Source: Alphaproteobacteria bacterium (GTDB lineage Bacteria; Pseudomonadota; Alphaproteobacteria; Puniceispirillales; Puniceispirillaceae). From it: a stretch of 15,233 bases of DNA. Where the stretch lies: assembly GCA_011524805.1 (NCBI GenBank), contig WTJO01000036.1, positions 1 through 15,233 on the forward strand, read 5' to 3'. Position 1 is the first letter of the stretch, and each line of letters starts with the position of its first letter. A model generated the notes under the pieces. The model saw only the letters and a list, made by a program, of their open reading frames with translations, ran no database searches and was not told the origin of the DNA. This document shows, one piece after another, positions 6,798 through 14,441 of this stretch. The position numbers and the translations under genes are program-made.

Positions 6798-7802
6798 CTA
6801 GCTCTTTGAGGTATCGCTGCCACGCTTCTGGATAGTATGTTCAATATCCTCTATTAACGCGGTCATGTCGCCTGGCAGAGGGACGGTAAAGTCCATCAAT
6901 TCGCCAGTCACAGGATGGGTAAATCCAAGGTGGGTTGCGCATAATGCCTGTCGCGGGAATTGCCGAAGCCGCAATAACAGATCCCTGCTTTGCTGGTCAG
7001 GCATCTGGGCAAGCCGCATAGGACGACCATAGACTGGATCACCAATCAGCCCGAACCCAAGAGAGGTTAGATGCACCCGTATCTGGTGGGTGCGGCCTGT
7101 ATGAAGCTGGCATTCAACAAGCGAGGCATAGGGCGGCAGATGGCGCATCAGCGTGTAATCTGTCTGCGCAGGCTTGCCTGAGGGGGTGATGGCCTGTTTT
7201 TTTCTGTCTGTCCTATGCCGTCCGATAGGCGCATCAATATGGCCGGAGGGCGGGTTAAGAATACCCCATGTTAGCGCCTGATAGCGCCTTTCCAGATCAT
7301 GGGCTGCAAATTTTTCTGACAGGCCGATATGGCTGGCCTGTGTTTTCGCAACTACCATGATGCCAGAAGTGTCTTTATCCAGCCTGTGAACAATGCCGGG
7401 GCGCATCACCCCGCCTATGCCTGTCAGACTGTCCCCGCAATGATATAGCAGTGCATTGACCAATGTGCCTGAATGTGAACCGGGAGCTGGGTGGACAACC
7501 ATACCTGCGGGTTTGTTGAGTATAATCAGATGTGCATCTTCAAATAGAATATCCAGCGCAATATTCTCAGCCATTGGCTCTGCTTTTTCTGCTTCGGGCA
7601 GGCTCAAACAATATTCGCTACCAGCTTTTATCTGGGCTGACGGGTCGGTAAGCGTCTTATCATCAGCAGAAAGATGACCTGACTGGATAAGCTGTTTTAT
7701 CTGTGAGCGCGAGATATGTTGCTCCGCCAGATGCCTGCTTAGCCATCTGTCAATCCGCTCGCGCGCATCTGCATCTGTCGGGGTTAGGCAAATTTTTTCC
7801 AC
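6798..7802 (-). CDS. rluD: 23S rRNA pseudouridine synthase, RluD type
   Basis: This RluA-family enzyme isomerises uridines in 23S rRNA; RluD modifies the helix 69 positions (1911, 1915, 1917 in E. coli numbering). The 334-residue protein has an N-terminal S4 RNA-binding domain (RIDRWLSRHLAEQHISRSQI, about 16-60). Next come ILNKPAGMVVHP near 95-105 and the catalytic motif HRLDKDTSG, with the active aspartate at D142. Further on are ERRYQALTWG, the ARTDYT-like QTDYTLM, and HTGRTHQIRVH. The start is GTG (7800-7802). An ATG at 7802-7804 overlaps it in another frame, so GTG is the first usable start for this frame. The S4 domain together with the rpoH neighbour favours RluD over RluA or RluC, though those cannot be excluded from sequence alone. 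Confidence 0.87.
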   Translation of the reverse strand: MEKICLTPTDADARERIDRWLSRHLAEQHISRSQIKQLIQSGHLSADDKTLTDPSAQIKAGSEYCLSLPEAEKAEPMAENIALDILFEDAHLIILNKPAGMVVHPAPGSHSGTLVNALLYHCGDSLTGIGGVMRPGIVHRLDKDTSGIMVVAKTQASHIGLSEKFAAHDLERRYQALTWGILNPPSGHIDAPIGRHRTDRKKQAITPSGKPAQTDYTLMRHLPPYASLVECQLHTGRTHQIRVHLTSLGFGLIGDPVYGRPMRLAQMPDQQSRDLLLRLRQFPRQALCATHLGFTHPVTGELMDFTVPLPGDMTALIEDIEHTIQKRGSDTSKS

Positions 7803-7905
7803 ATCTATCTCTATTGTCTAGGCTTCCGGCTGCTAAGATTCTGGCAATCCTGTCTGATGCAGTATATGCTGGGCGCAGAATAAACCCAAATTAATAGTAG
7901 TGCCT
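7803..7905. promoter_or_regulatory. Divergent intergenic region between rluD and the DUF6476-like gene
   Basis: These 103 bases must hold start signals for both rluD (leftward) and the small membrane protein gene (rightward). On the rightward strand TATATG (7863-7868) is a weak -10 candidate, with TTCTGG 18 bases upstream. No strong promoter or operator stands out. Confidence 0.3.
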
Positions 7906-8229
7906 ATGTCTGATGAGTCCTCACAACCTGCCGGTTTTCTGACGCCCCGCATTGTACGGTTGCTGATTGTCGCCATTATTGTGATGACAGCCTTTATTAT
8001 TGCCGGCGTTACTGCCCTGATTTGGGGGATTAAGACAAAACTGGAACAGGTTGAGCTTGATCCGCCTGTAACGCTGGAGACATCTATTACGCTTGAGGCA
8101 GATCAGAGGCTATCAGGGTATCAGCTGTCAGATGACGGGGTGTGGCTTCAAATTGACAGTAATCAGGGCACAAAGCTGTTACATCTGGATGAAAACGGCG
8201 CTGTCACCCGCAATATCTCAATTAAATAA
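7906..8229 (+). CDS. Small single-pass membrane protein, DUF6476-like
   Basis: The protein is 107 residues from ATG 7906; an in-frame GTG at 7900 would add two. It has a short polar N-terminus, one strongly hydrophobic segment at about residues 18-42 (IVRLLIVAIIVMTAFIIAGV), and a C-terminal domain of about 60 residues with a pattern like ITLEADQRLSGYQLSDDGVWLQ, then LLHLDENGAVTRNISI. The layout (basic patch, one membrane span, a small beta-rich domain with an xWxxI core and a final xGxVxxxIxI strand) resembles the alphaproteobacterial DUF6476 family, which I recall near rluD. No catalytic motif is visible and the function is unknown. The C-terminal domain is probably periplasmic. The stop lies 2 bp from the stop of the opposing gene. 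Confidence 0.7.
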   Translation: MSDESSQPAGFLTPRIVRLLIVAIIVMTAFIIAGVTALIWGIKTKLEQVELDPPVTLETSITLEADQRLSGYQLSDDGVWLQIDSNQGTKLLHLDENGAVTRNISIK

Positions 8230-8231
8230 GG

Positions 8232-8588
8232 CTAGCCTGAAAATAGCTTGAAAATCGCCATCTCAAACGGCATTTGCGATGGCAGATAGATATCATAGCC
8301 AATCACAAGCGGAAGCAGATAATAGCGTATCACGAACAGCCAGAATAGCGCATAAAGCTCTAGCGAACGGTGATTTATCCATGCCGGTGTCACTGGCGAC
8401 AGAATGGTGAAAATAATCTGGTTAAGTTTTGCCAGCACCCGCAATTTACCGCTGGTCAGCGAGTCAGGTAGCAGGGTGAGCGCACAAAAACGGGCAATCA
8501 TCATATAGGACAGGGCAGCAAATATTGCATCTATCAGGATGATAAAAAGCGGATATTCAGGTGTCATAAACCAGAGTTTCATAGCCAT
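8232..8588 (-). CDS. Small multi-pass membrane protein of unknown function
   Basis: I do not recognise this 118-residue protein. It has a long hydrophobic stretch at about 13-41 (LFIILIDAIFAALSYMMIAR and onwards), a short amphipathic middle (LNQIIFTILSPVTPAW) and a hydrophobic stretch at about 77-100 (LELYALFWLFVIRYYLLPLV). An SPVTP turn and basic residues lie between them. The span-turn-span layout faintly recalls YggT-type proteins, but the match is too weak to name it. AGGTGG (8592-8597) precedes the ATG at 8588 by only three bases and a second in-frame ATG at 8582 by nine, so the shorter MKLWF start is also plausible. The good ribosome site and coherent hydropathy argue it is real. It is divergent from ettA and convergent with the DUF6476-like gene. 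Confidence 0.65.
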   Translation of the reverse strand: MAMKLWFMTPEYPLFIILIDAIFAALSYMMIARFCALTLLPDSLTSGKLRVLAKLNQIIFTILSPVTPAWINHRSLELYALFWLFVIRYYLLPLVIGYDIYLPSQMPFEMAIFKLFSG

Positions 8589-8805
8589 TTACCACCTAAC
8601 CGAACCACACCTGCCAGAGCAGGCACATAGATCATGCCTATATGACCTGCCGCCTATCCTAGCGGCTGGCAGTGGCAATGTCATCACCGAATGGCGGTTA
8701 TGCGCCCGTCAAGCTAGATAAAATTGCAATCTGGCATGGAAAAAAGCTGTGTTATCAGCTAAAACATCAGGGTAATTAGCGAAACACCAGCTTCAGGAAA
8801 TCATT
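8589..8805. promoter_or_regulatory. Divergent intergenic region before ettA, with clustered inverted repeats
   Basis: The 217-bp gap separates the leftward membrane-protein gene from ettA. Three small dyads cluster near the leftward gene: CCTGC/GCAGG (8610-8614/8619-8623), AGGCA/TGCCT (8621-8625/8635-8639) and GCCGC/GCGGC (8649-8653/8662-8666). On the ettA side, TTGCAA (8724-8729) and TGTTAT (8750-8755) are weak promoter-like words with poor spacing, and AGGA at about 8794-8797 is the ettA ribosome site. I find no convincing open reading frame or tRNA here. Confidence 0.4.
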
Positions 8806-10485
8806 ATGTCAGCTAACCAGTATGTCTATACCATGCAACGCCTGTCAAAAGCATGGCCGGGCGGCAAAGAAGTTCTCAAAGATATAAGCTTGTCCTTTCT
8901 GCCAGGTGCCAAAATTGGCGTTCTAGGCTTGAACGGAGCAGGTAAATCAACCTTGCTGAGAATTATGGCGGGGATAGAGACAGAATTTAATGGTGAGGCA
9001 TGGCCGGCTGATGGCATCAAAGTTGGCTATCTGGCTCAGGAACCCGAGCTGGATGAATCAACCGATGTGATGGGCAATGTGTTGAAAGGCATGGGCGCGG
9101 CAAAAGAGCTGGTAGACAGGTTTAACGAAGTAAGCGCCAAATTCGCCGAAGAAATGACAGATGATGAAATGAATGCTGTCATTGCAGAACAGGCAGAATT
9201 GCAAGAACAGATTGATGCCATTGATGGCTGGGATCTGGAACGTAAAGCGGAAATTGCGATGGATGCGCTGCGGGTGCCAGATGGCAAGGCAGATGTATCA
9301 AAACTGTCAGGCGGCGAGAAGCGGCGGGTGGCTCTGTGTGCATTATTGCTAAGCGCACCCGATATGCTGTTGCTGGATGAGCCAACAAACCATCTTGATG
9401 CTGAATCTGTCGCATGGCTACAGCGATTTTTACATGATTTCCCCGGCACTGTTGTGACCATCACGCATGATCGCTATTTTCTGGACGAGGTGGCAGGCTG
9501 GATTCTTGAACTTGATAGAGGGGCAGGTATTCCCTATCAGGGTAATTATTCGGGCTGGCTTGAACAGAAGCAGAAGAGGCTTGAACAGGAAGGCAAGGCA
9601 GAAGATGCACGTGTCAAATCGCTTAGTCGCGAGCTGGACTGGGTGCGCTCTGCCCCCAAGGCACGTCAGGCAAAATCAAAGGCACGTCTGTCTGCCTATG
9701 AGAAATTGCTGGAACAGGATAAAGAACAGCGTAACGCCACCAACAAAATCACAATTCCCGCAGGCCCGCGTCTGGGCGATATTGTGATTGAAGCAAGCGG
9801 ACTGACCAAAGGGTTTGATGACAGGCTTTTGATAGATAATCTGGATTTCAGATTGCCGCCGGGTGGCATTGTGGGGGTAATTGGTCCGAACGGTGCCGGT
9901 AAATCCACCCTGTTCAAAATGCTTACCGAGAATGAGGCGCTGGATGGTGGCTCTCTGAAGGTAGGTGAGACGGTTAAACTTGGCTATGTTGACCAGTCAC
10001 GTGATTCACTGAATGACGATCATACTGTCTGGGAAGCTATCTCTGACGGGCTTGACGAGCTTGAGCTAGGCAACAGAACCATGCCTTCTCGTGCCTATGT
10101 TAGCCTGTTTAACTTCAAAGGTTCAGACCAGCAAAAGCGCGTTGGCCAGCTTTCAGGTGGCGAGCGTAACAGGGTGCATCTGGCACGTATGCTGAAAAGT
10201 GGCGCAAATCTGCTATTGCTGGATGAACCAACCAATGATCTGGATGTCGATACCTTAAGAGCACTGGAAGAAGCGCTGCTTGAATTTGCAGGCTGCGCGG
10301 TTGTGGTCAGTCACGATAGATGGTTTCTTGACAGAATCGCAACCCATATTCTGGCCTTTGAAGGTGATAGCCATGTTGAATGGTTTGAAGGCAATTATCA
10401 GGCCTATGAAGAAGATAAAAAGCGCCGTCTTGGTGCAGATGCGCTTCAGCCAACACGCATCAAATACAAGCCTATTGCCCGCTAG
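8806..10485 (+). CDS. ettA: Energy-dependent translational throttle protein EttA (ABC-F ATPase)
   Basis: EttA is a cytoplasmic ABC-F protein that binds the ribosomal E site and gates early elongation according to ATP/ADP level. The 559 residues are close to the family length (555 in E. coli). The first ABC cassette has Walker A GLNGAGKST at 41-49, signature LSGGE at 167-171 and Walker B with the catalytic E192. The arm insertion is visible at about 90-140 (ELVDRFNEVSAKFAEE and an acidic helix). The inter-domain linker contains LDWVRSAPKARQAKSKARL. The second cassette has GPNGAGKST at 360-368, LSGGE at 449-453 and E474. There is no membrane segment. AGGA upstream of ATG 8806 supports the start. 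The gene is transcribed alone towards mlaC. Confidence 0.95.
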   Translation: MSANQYVYTMQRLSKAWPGGKEVLKDISLSFLPGAKIGVLGLNGAGKSTLLRIMAGIETEFNGEAWPADGIKVGYLAQEPELDESTDVMGNVLKGMGAAKELVDRFNEVSAKFAEEMTDDEMNAVIAEQAELQEQIDAIDGWDLERKAEIAMDALRVPDGKADVSKLSGGEKRRVALCALLLSAPDMLLLDEPTNHLDAESVAWLQRFLHDFPGTVVTITHDRYFLDEVAGWILELDRGAGIPYQGNYSGWLEQKQKRLEQEGKAEDARVKSLSRELDWVRSAPKARQAKSKARLSAYEKLLEQDKEQRNATNKITIPAGPRLGDIVIEASGLTKGFDDRLLIDNLDFRLPPGGIVGVIGPNGAGKSTLFKMLTENEALDGGSLKVGETVKLGYVDQSRDSLNDDHTVWEAISDGLDELELGNRTMPSRAYVSLFNFKGSDQQKRVGQLSGGERNRVHLARMLKSGANLLLLDEPTNDLDVDTLRALEEALLEFAGCAVVVSHDRWFLDRIATHILAFEGDSHVEWFEGNYQAYEEDKKRRLGADALQPTRIKYKPIAR

Positions 10486-10512
10486 TTATATTTGCCGTGC
10501 GGGCTAGGCAGA

Positions 10513-11214
10513 TTACTGGGAAGCGTTGCCGGAAATAGATTTCTGGCGCGCCTCAAGCTCTTTGATAAGGGCTGAAAACGTGCCGCCATTACGTCTGATA
10601 ATGGCGGTGTTCTCATCTTGCTGGGTTTTCAGCATGGAGATATTTTCAACCTCTATATCAATGATTTGTGCGGGCTTGCCAGCGACAGTGGTAACACGCC
10701 AGGCCACCGCAGCATCTGGAATTTTGCCTGACTTGTCAGAAATAATACCGCCTACCAGCACCAGCTTGTCACCGCGTGCTCTAGAGGTGGTTGGCGTAAA
10801 ATCAAGCTGGGCAAGCTGGCCAAACTGTTCTGCTGCTGATTTTGTCAGGATGGCAACAAACAGCTCTTTATAGGCTTTGCGTTCATCATCGGTGGCAATC
10901 CGCCAATAGCGGCCGGCGGTATAGCGCACAATCCCGTCCAGATCAAAATATTCGGTAATAATGTCGGCAAATAGCGATACAGTCTCTTCCTTGGTGAGGG
11001 AACGATCTTCTGTTTTAGCCTTTATTGTTGAAATCATCTCTGCAACATGCGCTTCTGCACGTTTGATATTATCAGACCCGAATGCAGGGCTGTGCAGGCA
11101 CAACATCATCCCTGCCAGTAATGCAATGAGTGGCATGAAGGGCAAAGGAAAAAATCTGTTTTTGGCTTCAGGCCTAGCGTTAATCTGTAAAGAAACTGTC
11201 AAATTCATCTTCAT
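10513..11214 (-). CDS. mlaC: Periplasmic phospholipid-binding protein MlaC (Ttg2D family)
   Basis: MlaC carries phospholipids across the periplasm between the outer-membrane MlaA complex and the inner-membrane MlaFEDB transporter. The 233-residue protein has a Sec signal peptide with an unusually long N-region, then FFPLPFMPLIALLAGMMLCL and a likely cleavage after SPAFG (about 44-48). The mature domain shows family features: FDLDGIVRYTAGRYWRIATDDERKAY, LTKSAAEQFGQL, VAWRV, IIDIEVENISML and the closing NGGTFSALIKEL. ATG 11214 was chosen with GAG seven bases upstream; an in-frame GTG at 11220 and ATG at 11208 are alternatives. It overlaps the 3' end of mlaA by 35 bases, so translational coupling is likely. 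MlaF, MlaE and MlaD are not in the window. Confidence 0.9.
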   Translation of the reverse strand: MKMNLTVSLQINARPEAKNRFFPLPFMPLIALLAGMMLCLHSPAFGSDNIKRAEAHVAEMISTIKAKTEDRSLTKEETVSLFADIITEYFDLDGIVRYTAGRYWRIATDDERKAYKELFVAILTKSAAEQFGQLAQLDFTPTTSRARGDKLVLVGGIISDKSGKIPDAAVAWRVTTVAGKPAQIIDIEVENISMLKTQQDENTAIIRRNGGTFSALIKELEARQKSISGNASQ

Positions 11215-11953
11215 TGTCACTCGCTATGCCATTATCCCTCAACTGGGCAGAACGTTGCTGATAATAGACTGACCTTAACCGTGAATAGGGATCAAGACTA
11301 TTATATTTTGCGTCATTAAACTGGTCAAAATAGGTAGCCCGATAGGATACTGCTGCTACAGGAATTGAGGCATTGCGCACGGTGCCAGCTTCTGTGCCTT
11401 GCACAACAGATAGCGGGTTCAGCACAAAATCGCCAATATAGCCTGCGGCACCGCGCATTGTTGTACTGCCGATAAAGGGCAGAACAATGTAATTGCCTTC
11501 AGGTACGTTATAAGATGCTAGTGTCTGTCCCATATCTTCGCTATACGGTTTTTCTTCGCCTTCCAGCAAATCTGCTGTACCAAATGTCAGCGCGTTAATT
11601 GCGAATCTGAATGTTGCCAAAGAGGCATTTTCCAGTCGTCCCTGTAAGCCTGAATTAATTGCTGTCTTTGGCAGGGATGCCCATTCAAGATAGTTGCTTA
11701 CGCCTTGCTGGACTGCTGCAGGCGCCGCTGCACGATAACCTCGTGCTACTGGCTCAAGCGCATAATCATCAACTGCCATATTAAACGCAAATACAGCCCT
11801 GTTCTGTCCTTCATAAGGATCAGATATATCAGTCAATTCGGTCTGTGGTGCAGATGAACATCCTGTCAGTGCCAAACATGTACCCGCAATCGCGATTATA
11901 GCCAGCTTTTCTTGGTTAAATGATACCATCATATTACTTCTTGATATGGCCAT
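11180..11953 (-). CDS. mlaA: Outer-membrane lipoprotein MlaA (VacJ)
   Basis: MlaA sits in the outer membrane and removes misplaced phospholipids from the outer leaflet, passing them to MlaC. The 257-residue protein has a lipoprotein signal with lipobox LTGC, cysteine at about C32. The VacJ domain follows: DPYEGQNRAVFAFNMAVDDYALEPVARGY, LEWASLPKTAINSGLQG, FAINALTFGTADLL, EDMGQTLASYNVPEGNYIVLPFIG and GDFVLNPLS. The acidic tail (SDNEDEFDSFFTD) is encoded in the overlap with mlaC. ATG 11953 has AAAGG only three bases upstream. The ATG pair at 11932/11929, with AAGAAG before it, would give a more ordinary signal peptide, so the true N-terminus is uncertain by 7-8 residues. Confidence 0.93.
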   Translation of the reverse strand: MAISRSNMMVSFNQEKLAIIAIAGTCLALTGCSSAPQTELTDISDPYEGQNRAVFAFNMAVDDYALEPVARGYRAAAPAAVQQGVSNYLEWASLPKTAINSGLQGRLENASLATFRFAINALTFGTADLLEGEEKPYSEDMGQTLASYNVPEGNYIVLPFIGSTTMRGAAGYIGDFVLNPLSVVQGTEAGTVRNASIPVAAVSYRATYFDQFNDAKYNSLDPYSRLRSVYYQQRSAQLRDNGIASDNEDEFDSFFTD

Positions 11954-12125
11954 GGCCTTTATCGGCTGTTGCTGATAAACTATAGACCTAAATTATGGCT
12001 AGATTATAGCGAATTCTTCATCATAAAAATAGCAAGATTTTTTTATTATTGGATGCTTTGCGCTTCATATCCGTATAGAGTGTGCTAGACAGAACGCATC
12101 ACGATACAAATCAAAGGGTTGGAAT
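11954..12125. promoter_or_regulatory. Divergent mlaA/uvrD promoter region
   Basis: This 172-bp AT-rich gap holds a perfect TATAAT on the minus strand (12003-12008), about 50 bases before the mlaA start. No good -35 is found at 17 bases, although TTGC lies about 21 bases upstream. On the plus strand TTGGAT (about 12050-12055) and TATAGA (about 12075-12080) form a loosely spaced candidate for uvrD. A run of seven T near 12036 is not preceded by a GC-rich stem, so I do not call a terminator. Confidence 0.4.
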
Positions 12126-14429
12126 GTGACCTCCGGACAAGAAGAATATCAGTCTTCGTCAGAATATGTGGCTGTATCTGAGGTGCAAAATAGACATGGG
12201 ATGTGGCGCGAAGGTCTGAACGAACCACAATTAGAGGCTGTAACAACGCTGAACGGGCCTGTGCTGGTTCTGTCTGGTGCAGGCACCGGAAAAACCAAGG
12301 TACTTACCTCAAGACTGGCAGAACTTGTAGCCTCCCGTACAGCCCAGCCATGGAATATTCTGGCCGTTACTTTTACAAATAAAGCGGCGCGCGAGATGAA
12401 AATGCGGGTAAGCCAGCTTGTGGGGCCAATGGCAGAACAGGTGATGCTTGGCACCTTTCATGCGCTGGCAGGCAGGATGCTCAGGCGGCATGCCGAGCTT
12501 GTCGGGCTGAGATCTGATTTTACCATTCTGGATACAGATGACCAGCTCAGGCTGTTAAAACAGGTTATGGAAGCCGAAGGGCTTGACATAAAACGCTGGC
12601 CGCCGCGTGGTCTGCTTGGCATTATCAGCAGGTTCAAGGATAGAGGGCTGGTGCCCGAGGCGGTCACGCTGGAAGAAGCAGGTGATGCGGCAGGCGGCAA
12701 GGCTATTTCCATCTATAAGGCCTATCAGAACAGGCTAAAGACACTGAATGCAGCTGATTTCGGCGATCTGCTGTTACATATGCTGACCATTTTTACCAAA
12801 CATCCCGATATTCTGGCGGGCTATCAGGCCAAATTAACCCATATTATGGTTGATGAATATCAGGATACCAATATCGCCCAGTATCTATGGCTCAGACTGC
12901 TTGCGCAGAAACATCATAATCTGTGCTGTGTGGGTGATGATGACCAGTCTATCTATGGCTGGCGCGGAGCGGAAGTTGGCAATATCCTGAGATTTGAGAC
13001 AGATTATGAGAATGCCGTCACCATCCGGCTTGAGCGGAATTACAGATCAACAGGCCATATTCTGAATGCAGCCTCTGCGCTAATTGCCAAAAATGAACAG
13101 CGCCTTGGCAAAACGCTCTATACAGATGATGCATCTGGCGAGAAGGTCAGACTGGCAGGCTACTGGGATGGCTATGATGAGGCCAGAACCATCTCGTCAA
13201 TTATCGAATCACTGATGAAGGATGGCCATCAGCTAGATAATATTGCGGTGCTTGTGCGCGCAGGCTATCAGACACGCGAATTTGAAGAACGGTTTCTGGC
13301 GATCGGCATGCCCTATCGGGTGGTTGGCACACGGTTTTATGAACGGGCAGAAATAAGAGATGCGATTGCCTATCTCAGACTGATTAACCAGCCGGCTGAC
13401 GATCTGGCTTTCGAGCGGATAATCAATACCCCCAAAAGAGGGTTGGGTACGACCTCTGTGCAGACAATTTTCCAGTTGGCACGCGCCGCAGACCGCCCGA
13501 TGCTGGCCGCCGCAGCCGATCTGGTTGATAGTGATGAGCTAAAGCCTCAGGCAAGGCGCTCTTTGGCTGGCTTTGTAATGGCAATCGGACAGTGGCGGGA
13601 GGCAAAAGATTCCATGCCACCAGCAGATTTTGCGCGAATGGTACTAGATGAATCAGGCTATACCGAAATGTGGCAGAAAGATAAATCGCCAGATTCGGAC
13701 GGGCGGCTTGAGAATCTGAAAGAACTGGTCTCTGCCATGGAAGAATTTGATACCCTGTCAGGCTTTCTTGAGCATATCTCTCTGGTCATGGATAATGATG
13801 CCCCGCGTGAAGATGGCGAGGTCACGCTTATGACATTGCATGCCGCAAAAGGGCTAGAATTTGACACGGTATTTCTGCCCGGCTGGGAAGAGGGCATTTT
13901 CCCCTCCCAGCGGTCACTTGACGAAAATGGCGGTATCGGGCTGGAAGAAGAACGCAGGCTGGCCTATGTCGGCATTACCCGTGCCAGACGAAATCTCTAT
14001 ATCAGCTTTGCCGCCAACAGGCGTATACACGGCTTGTGGCAGTCTGCCATCCCTTCGCGTTTTGTCTCTGAATTGCCGCAGACAGATATTCTGGAAGAGA
14101 TGGCACAGGGTCTGTCAGTTGGCAGAGTTGAACCTGTGATGATAGGCGAGGCAGACAGCAGGGTAGGTAAGCCCGGCTATGGTCCCGGCTGGGGAAGACG
14201 CGCAAAATATAGCGAACGTAACACAGCCGCGCCAATGCGCGACACAGAAGGTTTCCTGCCTGATGGCAGCAAAAACAGCTTCGCAGTGGACGACCGCGTA
14301 TTCCACCCAAAATTCGGGATGGGCAGCGTTGTGGTTGTGGATGCAGACAAGCTGGAAATCCAGTTTGACAAGGCAGGCAGAAAAAAAGTTGTGGCAAGCT
14401 TTGTCAGCCATCCAGATGATATCCATTAA
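12126..14429 (+). CDS. uvrD: DNA helicase II, UvrD/PcrA-type superfamily 1 helicase
   Basis: This is an ATP-driven 3'-5' DNA helicase used in nucleotide excision repair, mismatch repair and replication-fork clearance. The 767-residue protein has the SF1 motifs in order: Q motif region LNEPQLEAV, Walker A GAGTGKT at 51-57, motif Ia AVTFTNKAAREMK, motif II VDEYQDTN at 242-249, motif III GDDDQSIYGWRGA at 270-282, motif IV LERNYRS, motif V TLHAAKGLEFDTVFLPGWEEGIFP near 567-590, and motif VI YVGITRARR from 614. The C-terminal segment from about 719 (FAVDDRVFHPKFGMGSV) is the Tudor-like domain that in PcrA/UvrD contacts RNA polymerase. The start is GTG, with AAGGG and GGA upstream; the first internal ATG is codon 26. 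prmA follows after 12 bases. Confidence 0.95.
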   Translation: MTSGQEEYQSSSEYVAVSEVQNRHGMWREGLNEPQLEAVTTLNGPVLVLSGAGTGKTKVLTSRLAELVASRTAQPWNILAVTFTNKAAREMKMRVSQLVGPMAEQVMLGTFHALAGRMLRRHAELVGLRSDFTILDTDDQLRLLKQVMEAEGLDIKRWPPRGLLGIISRFKDRGLVPEAVTLEEAGDAAGGKAISIYKAYQNRLKTLNAADFGDLLLHMLTIFTKHPDILAGYQAKLTHIMVDEYQDTNIAQYLWLRLLAQKHHNLCCVGDDDQSIYGWRGAEVGNILRFETDYENAVTIRLERNYRSTGHILNAASALIAKNEQRLGKTLYTDDASGEKVRLAGYWDGYDEARTISSIIESLMKDGHQLDNIAVLVRAGYQTREFEERFLAIGMPYRVVGTRFYERAEIRDAIAYLRLINQPADDLAFERIINTPKRGLGTTSVQTIFQLARAADRPMLAAAADLVDSDELKPQARRSLAGFVMAIGQWREAKDSMPPADFARMVLDESGYTEMWQKDKSPDSDGRLENLKELVSAMEEFDTLSGFLEHISLVMDNDAPREDGEVTLMTLHAAKGLEFDTVFLPGWEEGIFPSQRSLDENGGIGLEEERRLAYVGITRARRNLYISFAANRRIHGLWQSAIPSRFVSELPQTDILEEMAQGLSVGRVEPVMIGEADSRVGKPGYGPGWGRRAKYSERNTAAPMRDTEGFLPDGSKNSFAVDDRVFHPKFGMGSVVVVDADKLEIQFDKAGRKKVVASFVSHPDDIH

Positions 14430-14441
14430 GGAGTGTTCAGA

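Noticed and set aside
8539..8721. A 60-codon plus-strand frame over the start of the 8232-8588 gene and the gap before ettA.
   Set aside because: It lacks a ribosome binding site and any recognisable composition, and it overlaps the better-supported minus-strand start.
8745..8760. AGCTG/CAGCT hairpin that, read leftward, is followed by a T run like an intrinsic terminator.
   Set aside because: No leftward gene lies upstream of it, and the stem is only five base pairs; it is more likely incidental in the ettA upstream region.
9036..9464. A 142-codon antisense frame inside ettA, along with similar long antisense frames at 947-1300, 12149-12454 and 14002-14397.
   Set aside because: Each lies opposite a well-supported conserved gene, and the translations are serine/proline-rich or low-complexity with no family-like motifs.
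10477..10504. GCCCGC/GCGGGC inverted repeat across the ettA stop as a terminator between ettA and mlaC.
   Set aside because: The loop is 16 bases long, no T tract follows on either strand, and the left arm is ettA coding sequence.
12020..12045. AAAAAT/ATTTTT dyad with a T run in the mlaA-uvrD gap as a terminator.
   Set aside because: The stem is made only of A-T pairs and lies between divergent genes, where no terminator is needed.
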